NCBI GenBank assembly: GCA_965369325.1
Contig: CBDUQI010000120.1
Coordinates: 1-17,555, forward strand
DNA from: CBDUQI01 sp965369325
Lineage (GTDB): Bacteria; Pseudomonadota; Gammaproteobacteria; Steroidobacterales; JBCBZW01
Direction: 5' to 3'
Length of the DNA stretch: 17,555 bases
Shown here: in pieces, positions 7,318 to 15,744 of the stretch
How positions within the stretch are numbered: the stretch's first letter is position 1
Layout of the letters: every line of letters starts with the position of its first letter
The notes under the pieces: model-generated
What the model was told of the DNA's origin: nothing
The model's database searches: none
What the model saw: only the letters and a program-made list of their open reading frames with translations
Translations under genes and position numbers: made by a program

Positions 7318-8706
7318 GTGAGCCAAAAGTACTCCAATCTACAGCCGGCCGGCCGGCCAGTGTGGCAGGTGTGTCTGCTGCTTGTTTCCTGCCTGGCGGC
7401 GGTCGCTGCCGCAGCCCAGAACCCCGCCCCCGTCATTGATGCCAGCCCGGACGCATCCCATGCGCTGTCCGAGGGTATTGCCGCGTACCGCGACAAAAAC
7501 TATTCCCTGGCCTTTGAGGTACTCGGCCCGTTGGCTGAGGCCGGGCAGGTGCGCGCGCAAGTGACGCTTGGGCTGATGTACGAGCAGGGTGAGGGCGTGG
7601 CGCGTAACGTCGCGCAGGCCGTGCAATGGTTCGAGCGTGCTGCGCAAAATGGCAATGCCACTCTGCGACATGATCTGGCAGTGAAGTATTTCAAAGGCGA
7701 GGGCATTCCGCAGGACTACGCGGCGGCGGCCAAGTGGTGGAAGCTATCTGCAGCCGATGGACTTGCACAGTCGCAGTACGATTTGGGTGTACTGTTCTAT
7801 CGTGGTCTGGGGGTGGAGCAAAGCTACAGCGAGGCCGCGGCGCTTTATTCCAGCGCGGCGGCTAAAGCGCATCCGCGTGCGCAGTACAGCCTGGCGGTGA
7901 TGCATGCGCTCGGGCGCGGCGTCTCGCGCGATTACGCTAAAGCGGCTAGATGGTTCGCACGCGCAGCAGATCAGGGCGATGCGTTGTCGCAGTACAACCT
8001 TGGGCTGTTGCTGGAGAACGGCTGGGGGGTCGCTCGCGATACCGATCAGGCGCTGGTTTGGTTTGAGCGCGCGGCTGCCCAGGATTTGCAGCAGGCCCAT
8101 CAACGGTTAGTCGAACTACGAGCGCTGAGCGCCAACGCCCCGCGCGAGCCACGTTTGGCCGGTGCGGCTTCGTTAACTTTGGCGAAATCGGTCTTACCCG
8201 GTGCATCCACGGACCAGCCGGGCGAGGGTAACGCCGCCGTGCGGCAGGAGCCTCCTGTGGCCCCGCGTGCGGCCGTCACGCCAGCGCGATCGGCTGTCCG
8301 GTCGGCGCCGGTGCCTGCCCCTGTCACGGCTGCCACGAGTACATCGCAGGGCTCGCTGCCGCCCGCCCCGGTCACACGGAGCCACCCACCGGCCTACACA
8401 CCGAGCCCTGCCGGCTCGCAATATTGGGTGGACCAGTTTGATGGCGCCGCCTACACCCTTCAGCTGGCGAGCCTCACCGATGAGCCGACGGCGCAACGGA
8501 TGCTCGACAAACTCGGTGCGAGTACGCGTGGTGCGGGCATCGCGGTGTACGAAGCTAAGGGGCGCACGCGTTATGCGGTGCTCTCCGGCGTGTTCCAGAA
8601 CAAGAGGCAGGCGGAGGCGGCGGTGTCCGCGCTGCCGGCCGATTTTAGTCGTGTGAAACCCTGGATTCGCCAGATGCGAGAGCTGCAGGCCGCCGCACCT
8701 CGCTGA
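7318..8706 (+). CDS. Exported Sel1-repeat protein with C-terminal SPOR domain
   Basis: The 462-residue protein starts with a signal sequence (hydrophobic 16-33, AAAAQ end). A lipobox-like LVSC at 22-25 leaves a lipoprotein possible. A degenerate helical pair (48-77) is followed by five full Sel1-like repeats spaced exactly 36 residues apart: 78-113, 114-149, 150-185, 186-221 and 222-257. A Pro/Ala-rich linker (about 271-368) leads to a SPOR domain (about 376-452). Known: Sel1 repeats form protein-binding solenoids, and SPOR domains bind septal peptidoglycan stripped of stem peptides. The architecture suggests a periplasmic scaffold recruited to the division site; the partner is unknown. The start is a GTG with AAGGGA 4 bases upstream. 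A small hairpin spans its stop codon. Confidence 0.85.
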   Translation: MSQKYSNLQPAGRPVWQVCLLLVSCLAAVAAAAQNPAPVIDASPDASHALSEGIAAYRDKNYSLAFEVLGPLAEAGQVRAQVTLGLMYEQGEGVARNVAQAVQWFERAAQNGNATLRHDLAVKYFKGEGIPQDYAAAAKWWKLSAADGLAQSQYDLGVLFYRGLGVEQSYSEAAALYSSAAAKAHPRAQYSLAVMHALGRGVSRDYAKAARWFARAADQGDALSQYNLGLLLENGWGVARDTDQALVWFERAAAQDLQQAHQRLVELRALSANAPREPRLAGAASLTLAKSVLPGASTDQPGEGNAAVRQEPPVAPRAAVTPARSAVRSAPVPAPVTAATSTSQGSLPPAPVTRSHPPAYTPSPAGSQYWVDQFDGAAYTLQLASLTDEPTAQRMLDKLGASTRGAGIAVYEAKGRTRYAVLSGVFQNKRQAEAAVSALPADFSRVKPWIRQMRELQAAAPR

Positions 8707-8724
8707 TTAGTCAGCGGTTATTTT
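8701..8724 (+). terminator. Possible weak intrinsic terminator after the Sel1/SPOR gene
   Basis: A perfect 6-bp stem, CGCTGA with TCAGCG around a TTAG loop, is followed by GTTATTTT. It includes the last codon and stop of the gene. The stem is short and the T run is interrupted, so termination would be partial. Confidence 0.4.
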
Positions 8725-8962
8725 CCTCTCTGCGCCGTTATGGCGCCCTTCCCAATTTGTTACCTCAGCAAACAATTGTGCCGACCCCTGTTGCATAACC
8801 TGGTCGCGGTGTAGCGTGTTTGGCGTTGGCTGAAGGCTGGACAGTGCGCGTGTGCCCGTACCGATCGACACAAGATCGGACGTGCCCCTCACCGTAGCGG
8901 CGAGCGTCGTAGGGCGCCGTCAAACAGTCCAGGGCATGGCCGGAACTTTAGGGGGAATGAGG

Positions 8963-10414
8963 ATGGACTTTTCACAAATGCTGCAATCGTTGCAGTCGAC
9001 GTTGGGACCGCGCGTGCTGGATATATTGGCCGCGGTCGTCATATTAATCATTGGTTGGTTTGCCGCTTTGTTAGTGCAAGCCGCCGTGGGCAAAGGCCTG
9101 AAAACTCTAGGTTTGAACGCGCGGGTTAATTCAGCCACTGACGGTGGGCCCAATCTAGAGCGTGGTATCGCCAAAGGCGCATTCTGGACGGTGCTACTGG
9201 TCGCCCTGATCGCTGTCTTCAACAAACTTAATCTACCGCAGGTATCCGAGCCGCTGGATGCACTGGTCTCGCAGGTATTTGCTTACCTGCCCCGTCTGGG
9301 CGCGGGCGCGTTCCTGTCGGTGCTGGCCTGGGCGCTGGCTGCGGGCGTGCAGAAGCTGGTGAACAAAGGCCTAAGTGCCACCACCCTAGATGAACGGCTG
9401 CAGGTGGGCGCTGGCATGGCGCCGGCCAGTCAGAATATTGGCAACGTACTTTTCTGGTTGATCATCCTGCTGTTCCTGCCGGCGATTCTCGGCGCCTTCC
9501 AGTTGGAGGGCCTGCTGTCACCTGTGCAGGGCATGGTCGATGAAGTGCTTGCGATGCTGCCGAACATCTTTGCGGGTGCCGTCATCGGTATCGTGGGCTG
9601 GTTTGTCGCCAAGATTCTAAGCAATCTGGTCTCAAACCTGCTGGGTGCGACCGGGGTGGACAAGTTCGGTGCTCAGCACGGGCTGACCGGCACCATGAGC
9701 GCCTCCAAGTTGGTGGGCACGCTGGTGTTTGTGTTCGTGTTTGTGCCGGCGTTGATCGCGGCGTTGAATGCGCTGCAGATTCAGTCGATCTCAGGGCCGG
9801 CCACTGACATGCTCGGCATTATCATGTCGGCGATTCCCAAAGTCTTTGCGGCGATCGTGATCCTGATGCTCACCTACATGGTGGCGCGTTTCGCCTCATC
9901 GCTGGTGTCCAACCTGTTGGGTGGGGTGGGTGCGAACAACCTGCCGCAGAAACTGGGCCTTGCGCATGTGTTTTCGGACGGGTGGCAGCCCTCGGTGATC
10001 GCCGGTCGATTGGTGATGTTCTTCGCTATGCTGTTTGCTGCCGTTGAGGCTGCGAATTTGCTGGACTTCGAGCAGGTGAGCAATATCGTCACCATGTTTA
10101 TCCAGTTTGGCGGGCAGATTCTGCTGGGGTCGGTGATCCTGGCGGTTGGCGTTTGGCTGGCTAATCTGGCGCACGCGGCCATTGAGCGCATGAGTTCGGG
10201 TTCTGCGTTGGCAGGCTTGGCACGCATCGCGATTCTCGGCCTGGTGAGCGCCATGGGCTTGCGCGCCATGGGAATTGCGGATGACATCGTGAATCTGGCT
10301 TTTGGCTTAACCCTTGGCGCCATCGCCGTGGCGGTTGCACTGTCATTCGGCCTGGGCGGGCGTGAAGCGGCTGGCCGACAGATGGAGTACTGGCTGGCCA
10401 AGCTGCGCAGCTAA
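8963..10414 (+). CDS. Membrane protein of repeated conserved TM helices, MscS-related
   Basis: The 483-residue inner-membrane protein is made almost wholly of repeated units: a helix with a loop turn (such as LPNIFAG or IPKVFAA), then a hydrophobic helix with a GW or equivalent (IVGWFVAKILSN, LTYMVARFASS), then a short amphipathic part (SNLLG). Five units can be seen. This is the conserved TM-helix repeat family (Pfam TM_helix) annotated as mechanosensitive-channel-like. The last segment resembles the pore helix of MscS (Ala/Gly-rich, ending SFGLGG), but the chain stops about 15 residues later, so the MscS beta domain is absent. The ATG at 8963 has AGGGGG seven bases upstream. The frame stays open back to 8852, but that part is not hydrophobic and lacks a good site. 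Channel function is inferred. Confidence 0.8.
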   Translation: MDFSQMLQSLQSTLGPRVLDILAAVVILIIGWFAALLVQAAVGKGLKTLGLNARVNSATDGGPNLERGIAKGAFWTVLLVALIAVFNKLNLPQVSEPLDALVSQVFAYLPRLGAGAFLSVLAWALAAGVQKLVNKGLSATTLDERLQVGAGMAPASQNIGNVLFWLIILLFLPAILGAFQLEGLLSPVQGMVDEVLAMLPNIFAGAVIGIVGWFVAKILSNLVSNLLGATGVDKFGAQHGLTGTMSASKLVGTLVFVFVFVPALIAALNALQIQSISGPATDMLGIIMSAIPKVFAAIVILMLTYMVARFASSLVSNLLGGVGANNLPQKLGLAHVFSDGWQPSVIAGRLVMFFAMLFAAVEAANLLDFEQVSNIVTMFIQFGGQILLGSVILAVGVWLANLAHAAIERMSSGSALAGLARIAILGLVSAMGLRAMGIADDIVNLAFGLTLGAIAVAVALSFGLGGREAAGRQMEYWLAKLRS

Positions 10415-10471
10415 TCGATCCCGACAGGCGGGGCCGAGGAGAAGCCGTCGCAAGAGCGGTCTGTCCCGTTG

Positions 10472-10512
10472 AAGGGCGTCGTGCGCAGGTTGTGCACGAC
10501 GCCCTTTTGTTA
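10472..10512 (+). terminator. Strong intrinsic terminator between convergent genes
   Basis: A perfect 13-bp stem, AAGGGCGTCGTGC (10472-10484) and its complement (10494-10506), encloses a 9-base loop. It ends in TTTT on the + strand. It sits 57 bases after the TM-helix gene and would end that transcript. On the - strand only two T residues follow the stem, so it may also slow glcF transcripts but is weaker in that direction. Confidence 0.85.
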
Positions 10513-10532
10513 GCAGCGCCGCTTACGCGGCG

Positions 10533-11831
10533 TTAATCAGGCGGCAGGCGCGTGGCGACAAGTTCGATCCAGTGATACACCGCCACCTCGCTGGCAGACT
10601 GCAGATGATTCTGGCAGGCGGCGTTGGCAGTGACGATGCTTTGCGGCGCCGAGGCTGTCAGTTGCGCCAACTGCCGTGACAACAATTGCGAGGACAGCGC
10701 GGGCTGGGTAATAGAGTAGGTACCGGCCGAGCCGCAGCACCGCACGGTATCCTCGGTGGGCACCAGTGCGACGCCCAATGCCTGCAGTAGCGCGTGGGTG
10801 CGCTGCGCACCGGCAATGGAATTTCTGAGTGTGCACGGGCAGTGCAGAGCCACCGGTTCCTCGCTGGGCCTTAGTTTCAGGGCTGTGAGGTCCTGCGCAC
10901 CGATCACTTGGGCCAAGTCTTGCGTGTGTGCCGCGACCCGTTTGGCTTTAGCCGCGTACACCGCATCGCTGGCCAGCAATTCAGGGTACTGTGCGATAAA
11001 CGCATGACAGCCGCTGGCGGTGACCGCCACCGCCTCGGCGCCGCCGTCCAGCGCCTCCGTCCAGCAGTCGATGGTGTGCTTTGCGTGCGCCAACCCCTGC
11101 GCCCGATCGCCCAGGTGATAGCTCACCGAGCCACAGCAACGCGCTCGTGGCGCGGGTGCGAGCGTGATTCCAAGTCTGTTTAACACCTGCGCGGCTGCGG
11201 CGTTGGTGGCAGGCGCGACGCGCGGTTGCACGCATCCGACCAGGCTGATCATTCGCCGGGCCGGCGCATGGATGCTGTCGAGCGATGGGGTGGCTTGAGC
11301 TGCCTTGACCGTGCCGGGTGCGTGAGTGTTGCCTCTGGTGCGCCATTGCCGGGCGTAGGCGCCCGCAGCTGAGGGCTTGAGTTTTGATGCAAGCGCTTTG
11401 GGCAACAGGCCACGCACAACGCGGCCCAGCGTGTGCATCAACGCAAACCGCCGCGGGAAAGGCAACACTCGCAATAGCGCCTGCACCCGCCACTGCGCCA
11501 TGCCGGTGCTCGGCACGTGTGCATCCAGGTGGGCGCGACCAATATCCAGCAGGCGGTGGTATTGCACGCCGGACGGGCAGGTGTCCTCGCACGCCATGCA
11601 GCCCAAACAGCGATCCAGGTGGGTTCGCGTGATATGTCCGACTGGTCCTCCTTCCAGTGCATTTTTGATTTGATAGATGCGCCCGCGCGGTCCGTCCAAC
11701 TCGTTGCCAAGCAGTTGGTAGGTGGGGCAGGTAGCGTTGCAAAATCCGCAGTGCACACAGTTGCGCAGAATGTCGCCGGCTTCTTTGCCGGCAGCGGTAT
11801 CGGCGATCGATGGATCTAGCTTTACCTGCAT
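10533..11831 (-). CDS. glcF: Glycolate oxidase iron-sulfur subunit GlcF
   Basis: This 432-residue subunit moves electrons from the GlcDE flavoproteins to the respiratory chain at the inner membrane. Two [4Fe-4S] motifs are complete: Cys25-28-31-35 (CVHCGFCNATC) and Cys75-78-81-85 (CLGCMACEDTC). Two cysteine-rich CCG domains follow, with CCG at 232-234 and 365-367 and associated single cysteines (GC at 199-200, CPC at 331-333). Length is a little above E. coli GlcF (407). It is the last gene of glcD-glcE-glcF and begins 3 bases after the glcE stop, with no clear ribosome site of its own, so translation is probably coupled. A 6-bp GC hairpin (10517-10532) lies just past its stop. LutA-like proteins share the domains, but the GlcD and GlcE neighbours decide. 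Confidence 0.95.
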   Translation of the reverse strand: MQVKLDPSIADTAAGKEAGDILRNCVHCGFCNATCPTYQLLGNELDGPRGRIYQIKNALEGGPVGHITRTHLDRCLGCMACEDTCPSGVQYHRLLDIGRAHLDAHVPSTGMAQWRVQALLRVLPFPRRFALMHTLGRVVRGLLPKALASKLKPSAAGAYARQWRTRGNTHAPGTVKAAQATPSLDSIHAPARRMISLVGCVQPRVAPATNAAAAQVLNRLGITLAPAPRARCCGSVSYHLGDRAQGLAHAKHTIDCWTEALDGGAEAVAVTASGCHAFIAQYPELLASDAVYAAKAKRVAAHTQDLAQVIGAQDLTALKLRPSEEPVALHCPCTLRNSIAGAQRTHALLQALGVALVPTEDTVRCCGSAGTYSITQPALSSQLLSRQLAQLTASAPQSIVTANAACQNHLQSASEVAVYHWIELVATRLPPD

Positions 11832-11834
11832 GGG

Positions 11835-12923
11835 TTAAAGCGTCTCATACCAGCGCCCCGGGTTGAAAATGCCGGCGGGATCGAAGCTTCGCTTTATGCG
11901 TTGATGCAACTGGCTCAGCGCAGATGGCAATGGGTGGAAGGGGGCGGCCCCGTGACCTCTAAACAAGGTTGCATGCCCGCCCTGTTGCGCGGCCCACTCA
12001 CGCACACGGGCGGCGGATTGCTCGCTGACTTGTTGCTGCAGCACCCAGCGCTGAGCGCCGCCCCAGTCCAATACGCATGGGGCGTGCGCGTCGACCGGTG
12101 CTGTTGCAGGTACAGACAGGCGCCACAGCCCGGCGCCCTCCAGCGCGGGTGCAAAGAAGTCATGGGTGTGATCACGTAACGTTTCCCAGAACGCATCCTC
12201 GCCCGGCTCCCAACCCTCCCGGGTAAGCTGCTCGGCTGCCTGAGTGACCCCCAGCTCGCTGCCCTGCAGCCGCAACCAGGCGGATTCCTGCACGTAACAC
12301 GCGCCCGCCAGTGGCGTTGCCGTGCCGGACAGAGCCGTAAATACGGACCGCGCTTCTGAGATACCGCAACGCCGGCAGAGTGTTAGGCGGATGGGTGGGG
12401 CGGGCAGCACCTTAAGCGATACTTCCAGCACCACGCCAAGAACACCCAGCGAGCCGGCCAGCAATCGCGACACATCGTAGCCGGCCACGTTTTTCATCAC
12501 CTGGCCGCCAAACGACAGTACTTGGCCCTGCCCGTTCAGCAAACGTGCGCCAAGCACAAAGTCGCGTACCGCACCTAACCACGGTCGTCCCGGTCCGCAA
12601 AGACCGCTCGCCACCGCCCCGCCTATGGTGCCCGTAGCCGGTTGGTCGGCGAACTCGGGCGGATCGAACGGCAGATACTGCCCGGCTTCGGCAAGCGCCT
12701 GGTGCAGATCGCGTAGCGGGGTGCCGGCTTTGACCGTAATGACCAGTTCCGAGGGTGTGTAGTCAACCACGCCCTGATGTTCGGCCAGGGATAGCGTTTG
12801 CCCCTGCACCTCTCGGCCATAAAACCGCTTGCTGTCGTGGCCCTGCAGCCGCAGCGGTTCGCCATGCCGAGTGGCATGGCGCACGTGTGCAATCAGCGTT
12901 TGCTCGGAAGACGATGTGGTCAA
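11835..12923 (-). CDS. glcE: Glycolate oxidase FAD-binding subunit GlcE
   Basis: This 362-residue FAD_binding_4 (VAO-type) flavoprotein is the second flavin subunit of glycolate oxidase. FAD-binding features are the DYTPSELVITVKAGTPL region, PATGTIGGAVASG and the GlcE-typical GQVMKNVAGYDVSRLLAGS. The C-terminus ends FDPAGIFNPGRWY, as in other GlcE proteins. Length fits the family (E. coli 350). The start is the TTG at 12923-12921, supported by GGAG 5 bases upstream and by overlap with the glcD stop (TTGA). A first ATG much further in would remove part of the FAD domain. GlcE has no enzyme role alone and works with GlcD and GlcF. Confidence 0.94.
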   Translation of the reverse strand: MTTSSSEQTLIAHVRHATRHGEPLRLQGHDSKRFYGREVQGQTLSLAEHQGVVDYTPSELVITVKAGTPLRDLHQALAEAGQYLPFDPPEFADQPATGTIGGAVASGLCGPGRPWLGAVRDFVLGARLLNGQGQVLSFGGQVMKNVAGYDVSRLLAGSLGVLGVVLEVSLKVLPAPPIRLTLCRRCGISEARSVFTALSGTATPLAGACYVQESAWLRLQGSELGVTQAAEQLTREGWEPGEDAFWETLRDHTHDFFAPALEGAGLWRLSVPATAPVDAHAPCVLDWGGAQRWVLQQQVSEQSAARVREWAAQQGGHATLFRGHGAAPFHPLPSALSQLHQRIKRSFDPAGIFNPGRWYETL

Positions 12924-14413
12924 AATCGCTCCAGGTCCGGGAACGCCAGGCGACCTTTTCGAACGTGCATGGCGCCGAACTCCGCGCAGCGTGCCAGCGT
13001 GGGCACGGCCTTGCCTGGATTCAGCAGGCCGTGCGGATCGAAGGCCGCCTTTATCTGATGGAACTGCGTTAGTTCTTCATCGGAGAACTGAGCACACATC
13101 TGGTTGATCTTCTCATGCCCGACGCCGTGCTCGCCGGTGATGCTGCCGCCCGCACTCACGCACAGCTGAAGAATTTCGCCCCCAAACGCTTCGGCCTGCG
13201 CCAGTTCACCCGGCGCATCGGCGTCGAACAATATCAACGGGTGCAGATTGCCATCGCCGGCGTGAAAGACATTGGCGACGGCCAGCCCATATCGCACCGA
13301 CAGCTCGCCGATGCGGGTCAGCACCTGCCCCAGTGCGTGCCGCGGGATGGTCCCATCCATGCAGTAGTAGTCGTTGGCAATCCGGCCTACGGCGGGGAAT
13401 GCGTTTTTGCGCCCGGACCAGAACTGCTGTGCCTGGCGCTCATCTCTGGCCGTGCGCACATCGGTGGCTCCGGCGGCGCTTAGCAGTGCGCGCACCCGTG
13501 CGCTGTCGTACTGCACTTCCCCAGCAGTGCCGTCCAGCTCGCAGATCAGAATGGCCTGTGCATCACGAGGGTATCCGGCGTGGACAAAATCCTCAGCCGC
13601 ATTGATGGCGGCATGGTCCATCATCTCGAGGCCAGCGGGGATAACGCCCGCCGAGATCAGCGCAGCCACAGCATCACCAGCCACTTGCAGGGAGTCGAAG
13701 GCGGCCAGCAGCACCGCGCGTTTAGGCGGGCATGGCAGCAAGCGCACGGTAATTTCGGTGATGACGGCCAGCATGCCCTCCGAGCCGGTGCACAGCGCCT
13801 GTAGGTCTAGCCCGGGGCCGTCAAGTGCCTGCGTGCCCAGCTCCAACGTATGCCCGTCTATACTCAATGCCTGCAGACGTACCAAGTTGTTCACTGTTAG
13901 GCCATATTTCAGGCAGTGCACACCACCGGCATTCTCCGCCACATTGCCGCCGATGGAGCAGGCAATCTGCGATGAGGGATCGGGAGCGTAGTACAGGCCG
14001 TACTGCCTGGCGGCCTGTGAGATGGCCAGGTTGGTCACCCCGGGCTGCACGGTAGCGGTAAGGTTGTGGCGGTCGATGTTAAGGATTTGCTGCATCCGGC
14101 TCATGACCAGCAGCACCCCGTTCGCAAGCGGTAGCGCGCCGCCGGACAGCCCGGTGCCGGCGCCGCGGGTGACCACGGGTACCTGGGCCTGGCGACAGAT
14201 ACGCAGCACCTCTCCCACCTGCTCGCGCGTCTGCGGTAATACCACTACGGCTGGCAGCTGCCGATAGGCGCTTAGGCCGTCACATTCAAACGGCCGCATC
14301 TGCTGCGGGTCGGCCAGCACCGCGTCCTGCGGCAAGTGACGGTGCAGTGCCTCAACCAGCCAAGCGCGCACGGCATCCTCAAGTGGGGCGGGAGGGCTGT
14401 CTGATGCGCTCAT
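12920..14413 (-). CDS. glcD: Glycolate oxidase catalytic FAD subunit GlcD
   Basis: This 497-residue FAD-dependent enzyme oxidises glycolate (also D-lactate in E. coli) to glyoxylate. The FAD_binding_4 domain covers about 50-230, with TRGAGTGLSGGA at 82-93 and PDPSSQIACSIGGNVAENAG at 145-163. The FAD-oxidase C domain has the conserved GEHGVGHEK and LLNPGKA near the end. Length matches E. coli GlcD (499). I chose the ATG at 14413 because AGGA lies 6 bases upstream and MSASD... gives the normal length. The frame stays open upstream to 14476 without support. It is first in glcDEF and transcribed away from moaC. The operon gives the cell use of glycolate, a common phytoplankton exudate; that ecological link is inference. 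Confidence 0.95.
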   Translation of the reverse strand: MSASDSPPAPLEDAVRAWLVEALHRHLPQDAVLADPQQMRPFECDGLSAYRQLPAVVVLPQTREQVGEVLRICRQAQVPVVTRGAGTGLSGGALPLANGVLLVMSRMQQILNIDRHNLTATVQPGVTNLAISQAARQYGLYYAPDPSSQIACSIGGNVAENAGGVHCLKYGLTVNNLVRLQALSIDGHTLELGTQALDGPGLDLQALCTGSEGMLAVITEITVRLLPCPPKRAVLLAAFDSLQVAGDAVAALISAGVIPAGLEMMDHAAINAAEDFVHAGYPRDAQAILICELDGTAGEVQYDSARVRALLSAAGATDVRTARDERQAQQFWSGRKNAFPAVGRIANDYYCMDGTIPRHALGQVLTRIGELSVRYGLAVANVFHAGDGNLHPLILFDADAPGELAQAEAFGGEILQLCVSAGGSITGEHGVGHEKINQMCAQFSDEELTQFHQIKAAFDPHGLLNPGKAVPTLARCAEFGAMHVRKGRLAFPDLERF

Positions 14414-14447
14414 TCTATCCTGCCTGTGGTGGTGCGAGTTCGCGCTG

Positions 14448-14453
14448 AGTATA
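14448..14453 (-). promoter_or_regulatory. Possible -10 box for glcDEF
   Basis: On the - strand this reads TATACT, five of six matches to TATAAT. It would start transcription near 14441, about 28 bases before the glcD ATG. No good -35 is seen at 16-18 bases, so an activator may be needed. No glcC-type regulator gene is in the window. Confidence 0.35.
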
Positions 14454-14647
14454 GCGCGGTGCCGGGGCCACGCCACGTCGGGGTGCCTGGCTGGGTCGGC
14501 GAAACCTGCGCATTCACGGGCGAAGGTGCTGTCAACGTTTCGGCGCCATGCGCTGTCGTGGTAAATTCATGTCCTGATCGTAGCGTGCACGCACGCGCCT
14601 GCGGGCCTTGCAGTCCACCTCCCCCCTCACGGAGAATGCGCCCACTG

Positions 14648-15127
14648 ATGTTTTCGCACGTTGACAGTAAAGGCTCGCCCACTATGGTGGATGTGAGTGC
14701 CAAAGCGGTGAGCGCCCGCACGGCGCGCGCGCAGGCCATTGTGGCGTTGCCGGCGCACGTGGCCAGTGCGCTGCGCGAGGGTGATGGGCGCACCAAGAAG
14801 GGCCCGGTGTTTGACACCGCTGTGATCGCGGGCGTGATGGCAGCCAAAAAGACTCACGAGCTGATTCCGTTTTGTCATCCGTTGGGATTGGACAATTGCC
14901 GCATTGAGGTGGAATTGGGCGACAACGATGAGGTCAGGATTGTGTGTGAGACCTCGGTGCAGCACAAAACTGGTGTCGAGATGGAGGCGCTGACCGGCGC
15001 CAACGTGGCAGCACTAACGATCTACGATATGTGCAAGGCGCTGTCGCATGAGATTGAGATCCGGCAGGTCAGACTGCTGGAGAAGCGCGGTGGCAAAAGC
15101 GACTTTAACCACGATAAGTCCCAATGA
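14648..15127 (+). CDS. moaC: Cyclic pyranopterin monophosphate synthase MoaC
   Basis: MoaC converts 3',8-cyclo-GTP, the MoaA product, to cyclic pyranopterin monophosphate. The 159-residue protein has the full family pattern: FSHVD...MVDVSAKA at the start, KKGPVFDTAVIAG, LIPFCHPL with the active-site histidine, KTGVEMEALTGA and ALTIYDMCKA, then LLEKRGGKSDF. Length equals E. coli MoaC (161). The start is not settled. ATG 14648 gives the classical N-terminus, with GGAG 13 bases upstream. ATG 14636, in frame, lies only one base after the same GGAG. The much longer frame from GTG 14426 has no MoaC homology in its added part and lies in the glcD promoter region. The stop overlaps mobA (ATGA). Confidence 0.95.
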   Translation: MFSHVDSKGSPTMVDVSAKAVSARTARAQAIVALPAHVASALREGDGRTKKGPVFDTAVIAGVMAAKKTHELIPFCHPLGLDNCRIEVELGDNDEVRIVCETSVQHKTGVEMEALTGANVAALTIYDMCKALSHEIEIRQVRLLEKRGGKSDFNHDKSQ

Positions 15128-15744
15128 GTACCCAGTTCGCACAGCGGCTTCACGGGCTGGTGCTGGCGGGCGGCAATAGCCGGCGTATGGGTGAGGACAA
15201 GGCGCTGCTCAGCTACCACGGGCGCAGTCAGCTGCACTGGGCGATGCACCTAGTGGGGGCGGCGGTGTGTCGCGAGGCCTATGTATCGGTGCGCGCCGAT
15301 CAGCAGCATGAGTGCGAACGTGCACAGTTCGCGCAGATTATCGATGTGCAGGATGGTCTGGGCCCGGCCGGTGGGATTTTGGCAGCCCACGCGTTCGCGC
15401 CGGCTCATGCCTGGCTGGTGGTGGCTTGTGATCTGCCGCTGCTAAGCGCCGACACGCTCAGCTACCTGCTCTCGCAGCGCGACCCGCAACGTATCGCGAC
15501 GGCTTTCATCAGCAGCCACGACGGCTTGCCCGAACCGCTGTGCGCCGTGTGGGAGCCAGCAGGCGCACAGCGACTGAGGCAGGCGGTTGAGGCGGGCCGC
15601 GTTTGTCCGCGAAAGACCCTGATCCAGGGGGAGACCAAGCTGCTGTCGCAGTTGTCGCCGCAAAGCCTGGACAATGCCAACACACCCGAAGAACGTGAAC
15701 TTATCAGCGCCAGTTTGAGTGCGCACGAAGAGATCCCCGGATGA
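15124..15744 (+). CDS. mobA: Molybdenum cofactor guanylyltransferase MobA
   Basis: This is a 206-residue nucleotidyltransferase with a Rossmann-like fold. The nucleotide-binding N-terminus reads LVLAGGNSRRMGEDKALL (13-30). It is followed by DGLGPAGGILAA, the metal-binding CDLPLL and, near the C-terminus, NANTPEE. The LAGG start, the aspartate before the DK lysine and the NxNTPEE end favour MobA (GMP transfer, making MGD) over MocA (CMP transfer, making MCD), which usually has AAGxS and DIDTPED-like motifs. It overlaps moaC and moaD by ATGA at both ends. The choice of GTP over CTP is inferred from motifs only, and a relaxed enzyme is possible. Confidence 0.88.
   Translation: MSTQFAQRLHGLVLAGGNSRRMGEDKALLSYHGRSQLHWAMHLVGAAVCREAYVSVRADQQHECERAQFAQIIDVQDGLGPAGGILAAHAFAPAHAWLVVACDLPLLSADTLSYLLSQRDPQRIATAFISSHDGLPEPLCAVWEPAGAQRLRQAVEAGRVCPRKTLIQGETKLLSQLSPQSLDNANTPEERELISASLSAHEEIPG

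Noticed and set aside
8852..8962. Upstream start for the TM-helix gene
   Set aside because: The extension is polar, lacks a ribosome site, and ATG 8963 has AGGGGG at good spacing.
14414..14476. Upstream start for glcD
   Set aside because: The frame is open but crosses the TATACT -10 candidate, and ATG 14413 has AGGA and gives the family length.
14583..14592. Palindrome GCGTGCACGC between glcD and moaC as an operator
   Set aside because: It is a perfect 10-base palindrome, but such GC-rich ones arise by chance and it matches no operator I can name.
14426..14647. Long N-terminal extension of moaC from GTG 14426
   Set aside because: The added residues do not look like MoaC, they cover the divergent glcD promoter region, and MoaC from 14648 already has full length.
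14536..14647. Molybdenum-cofactor riboswitch in the moaC leader
   Set aside because: I could not trace the conserved Moco RNA core by eye; a covariance-model search would be needed, and I do not claim it.
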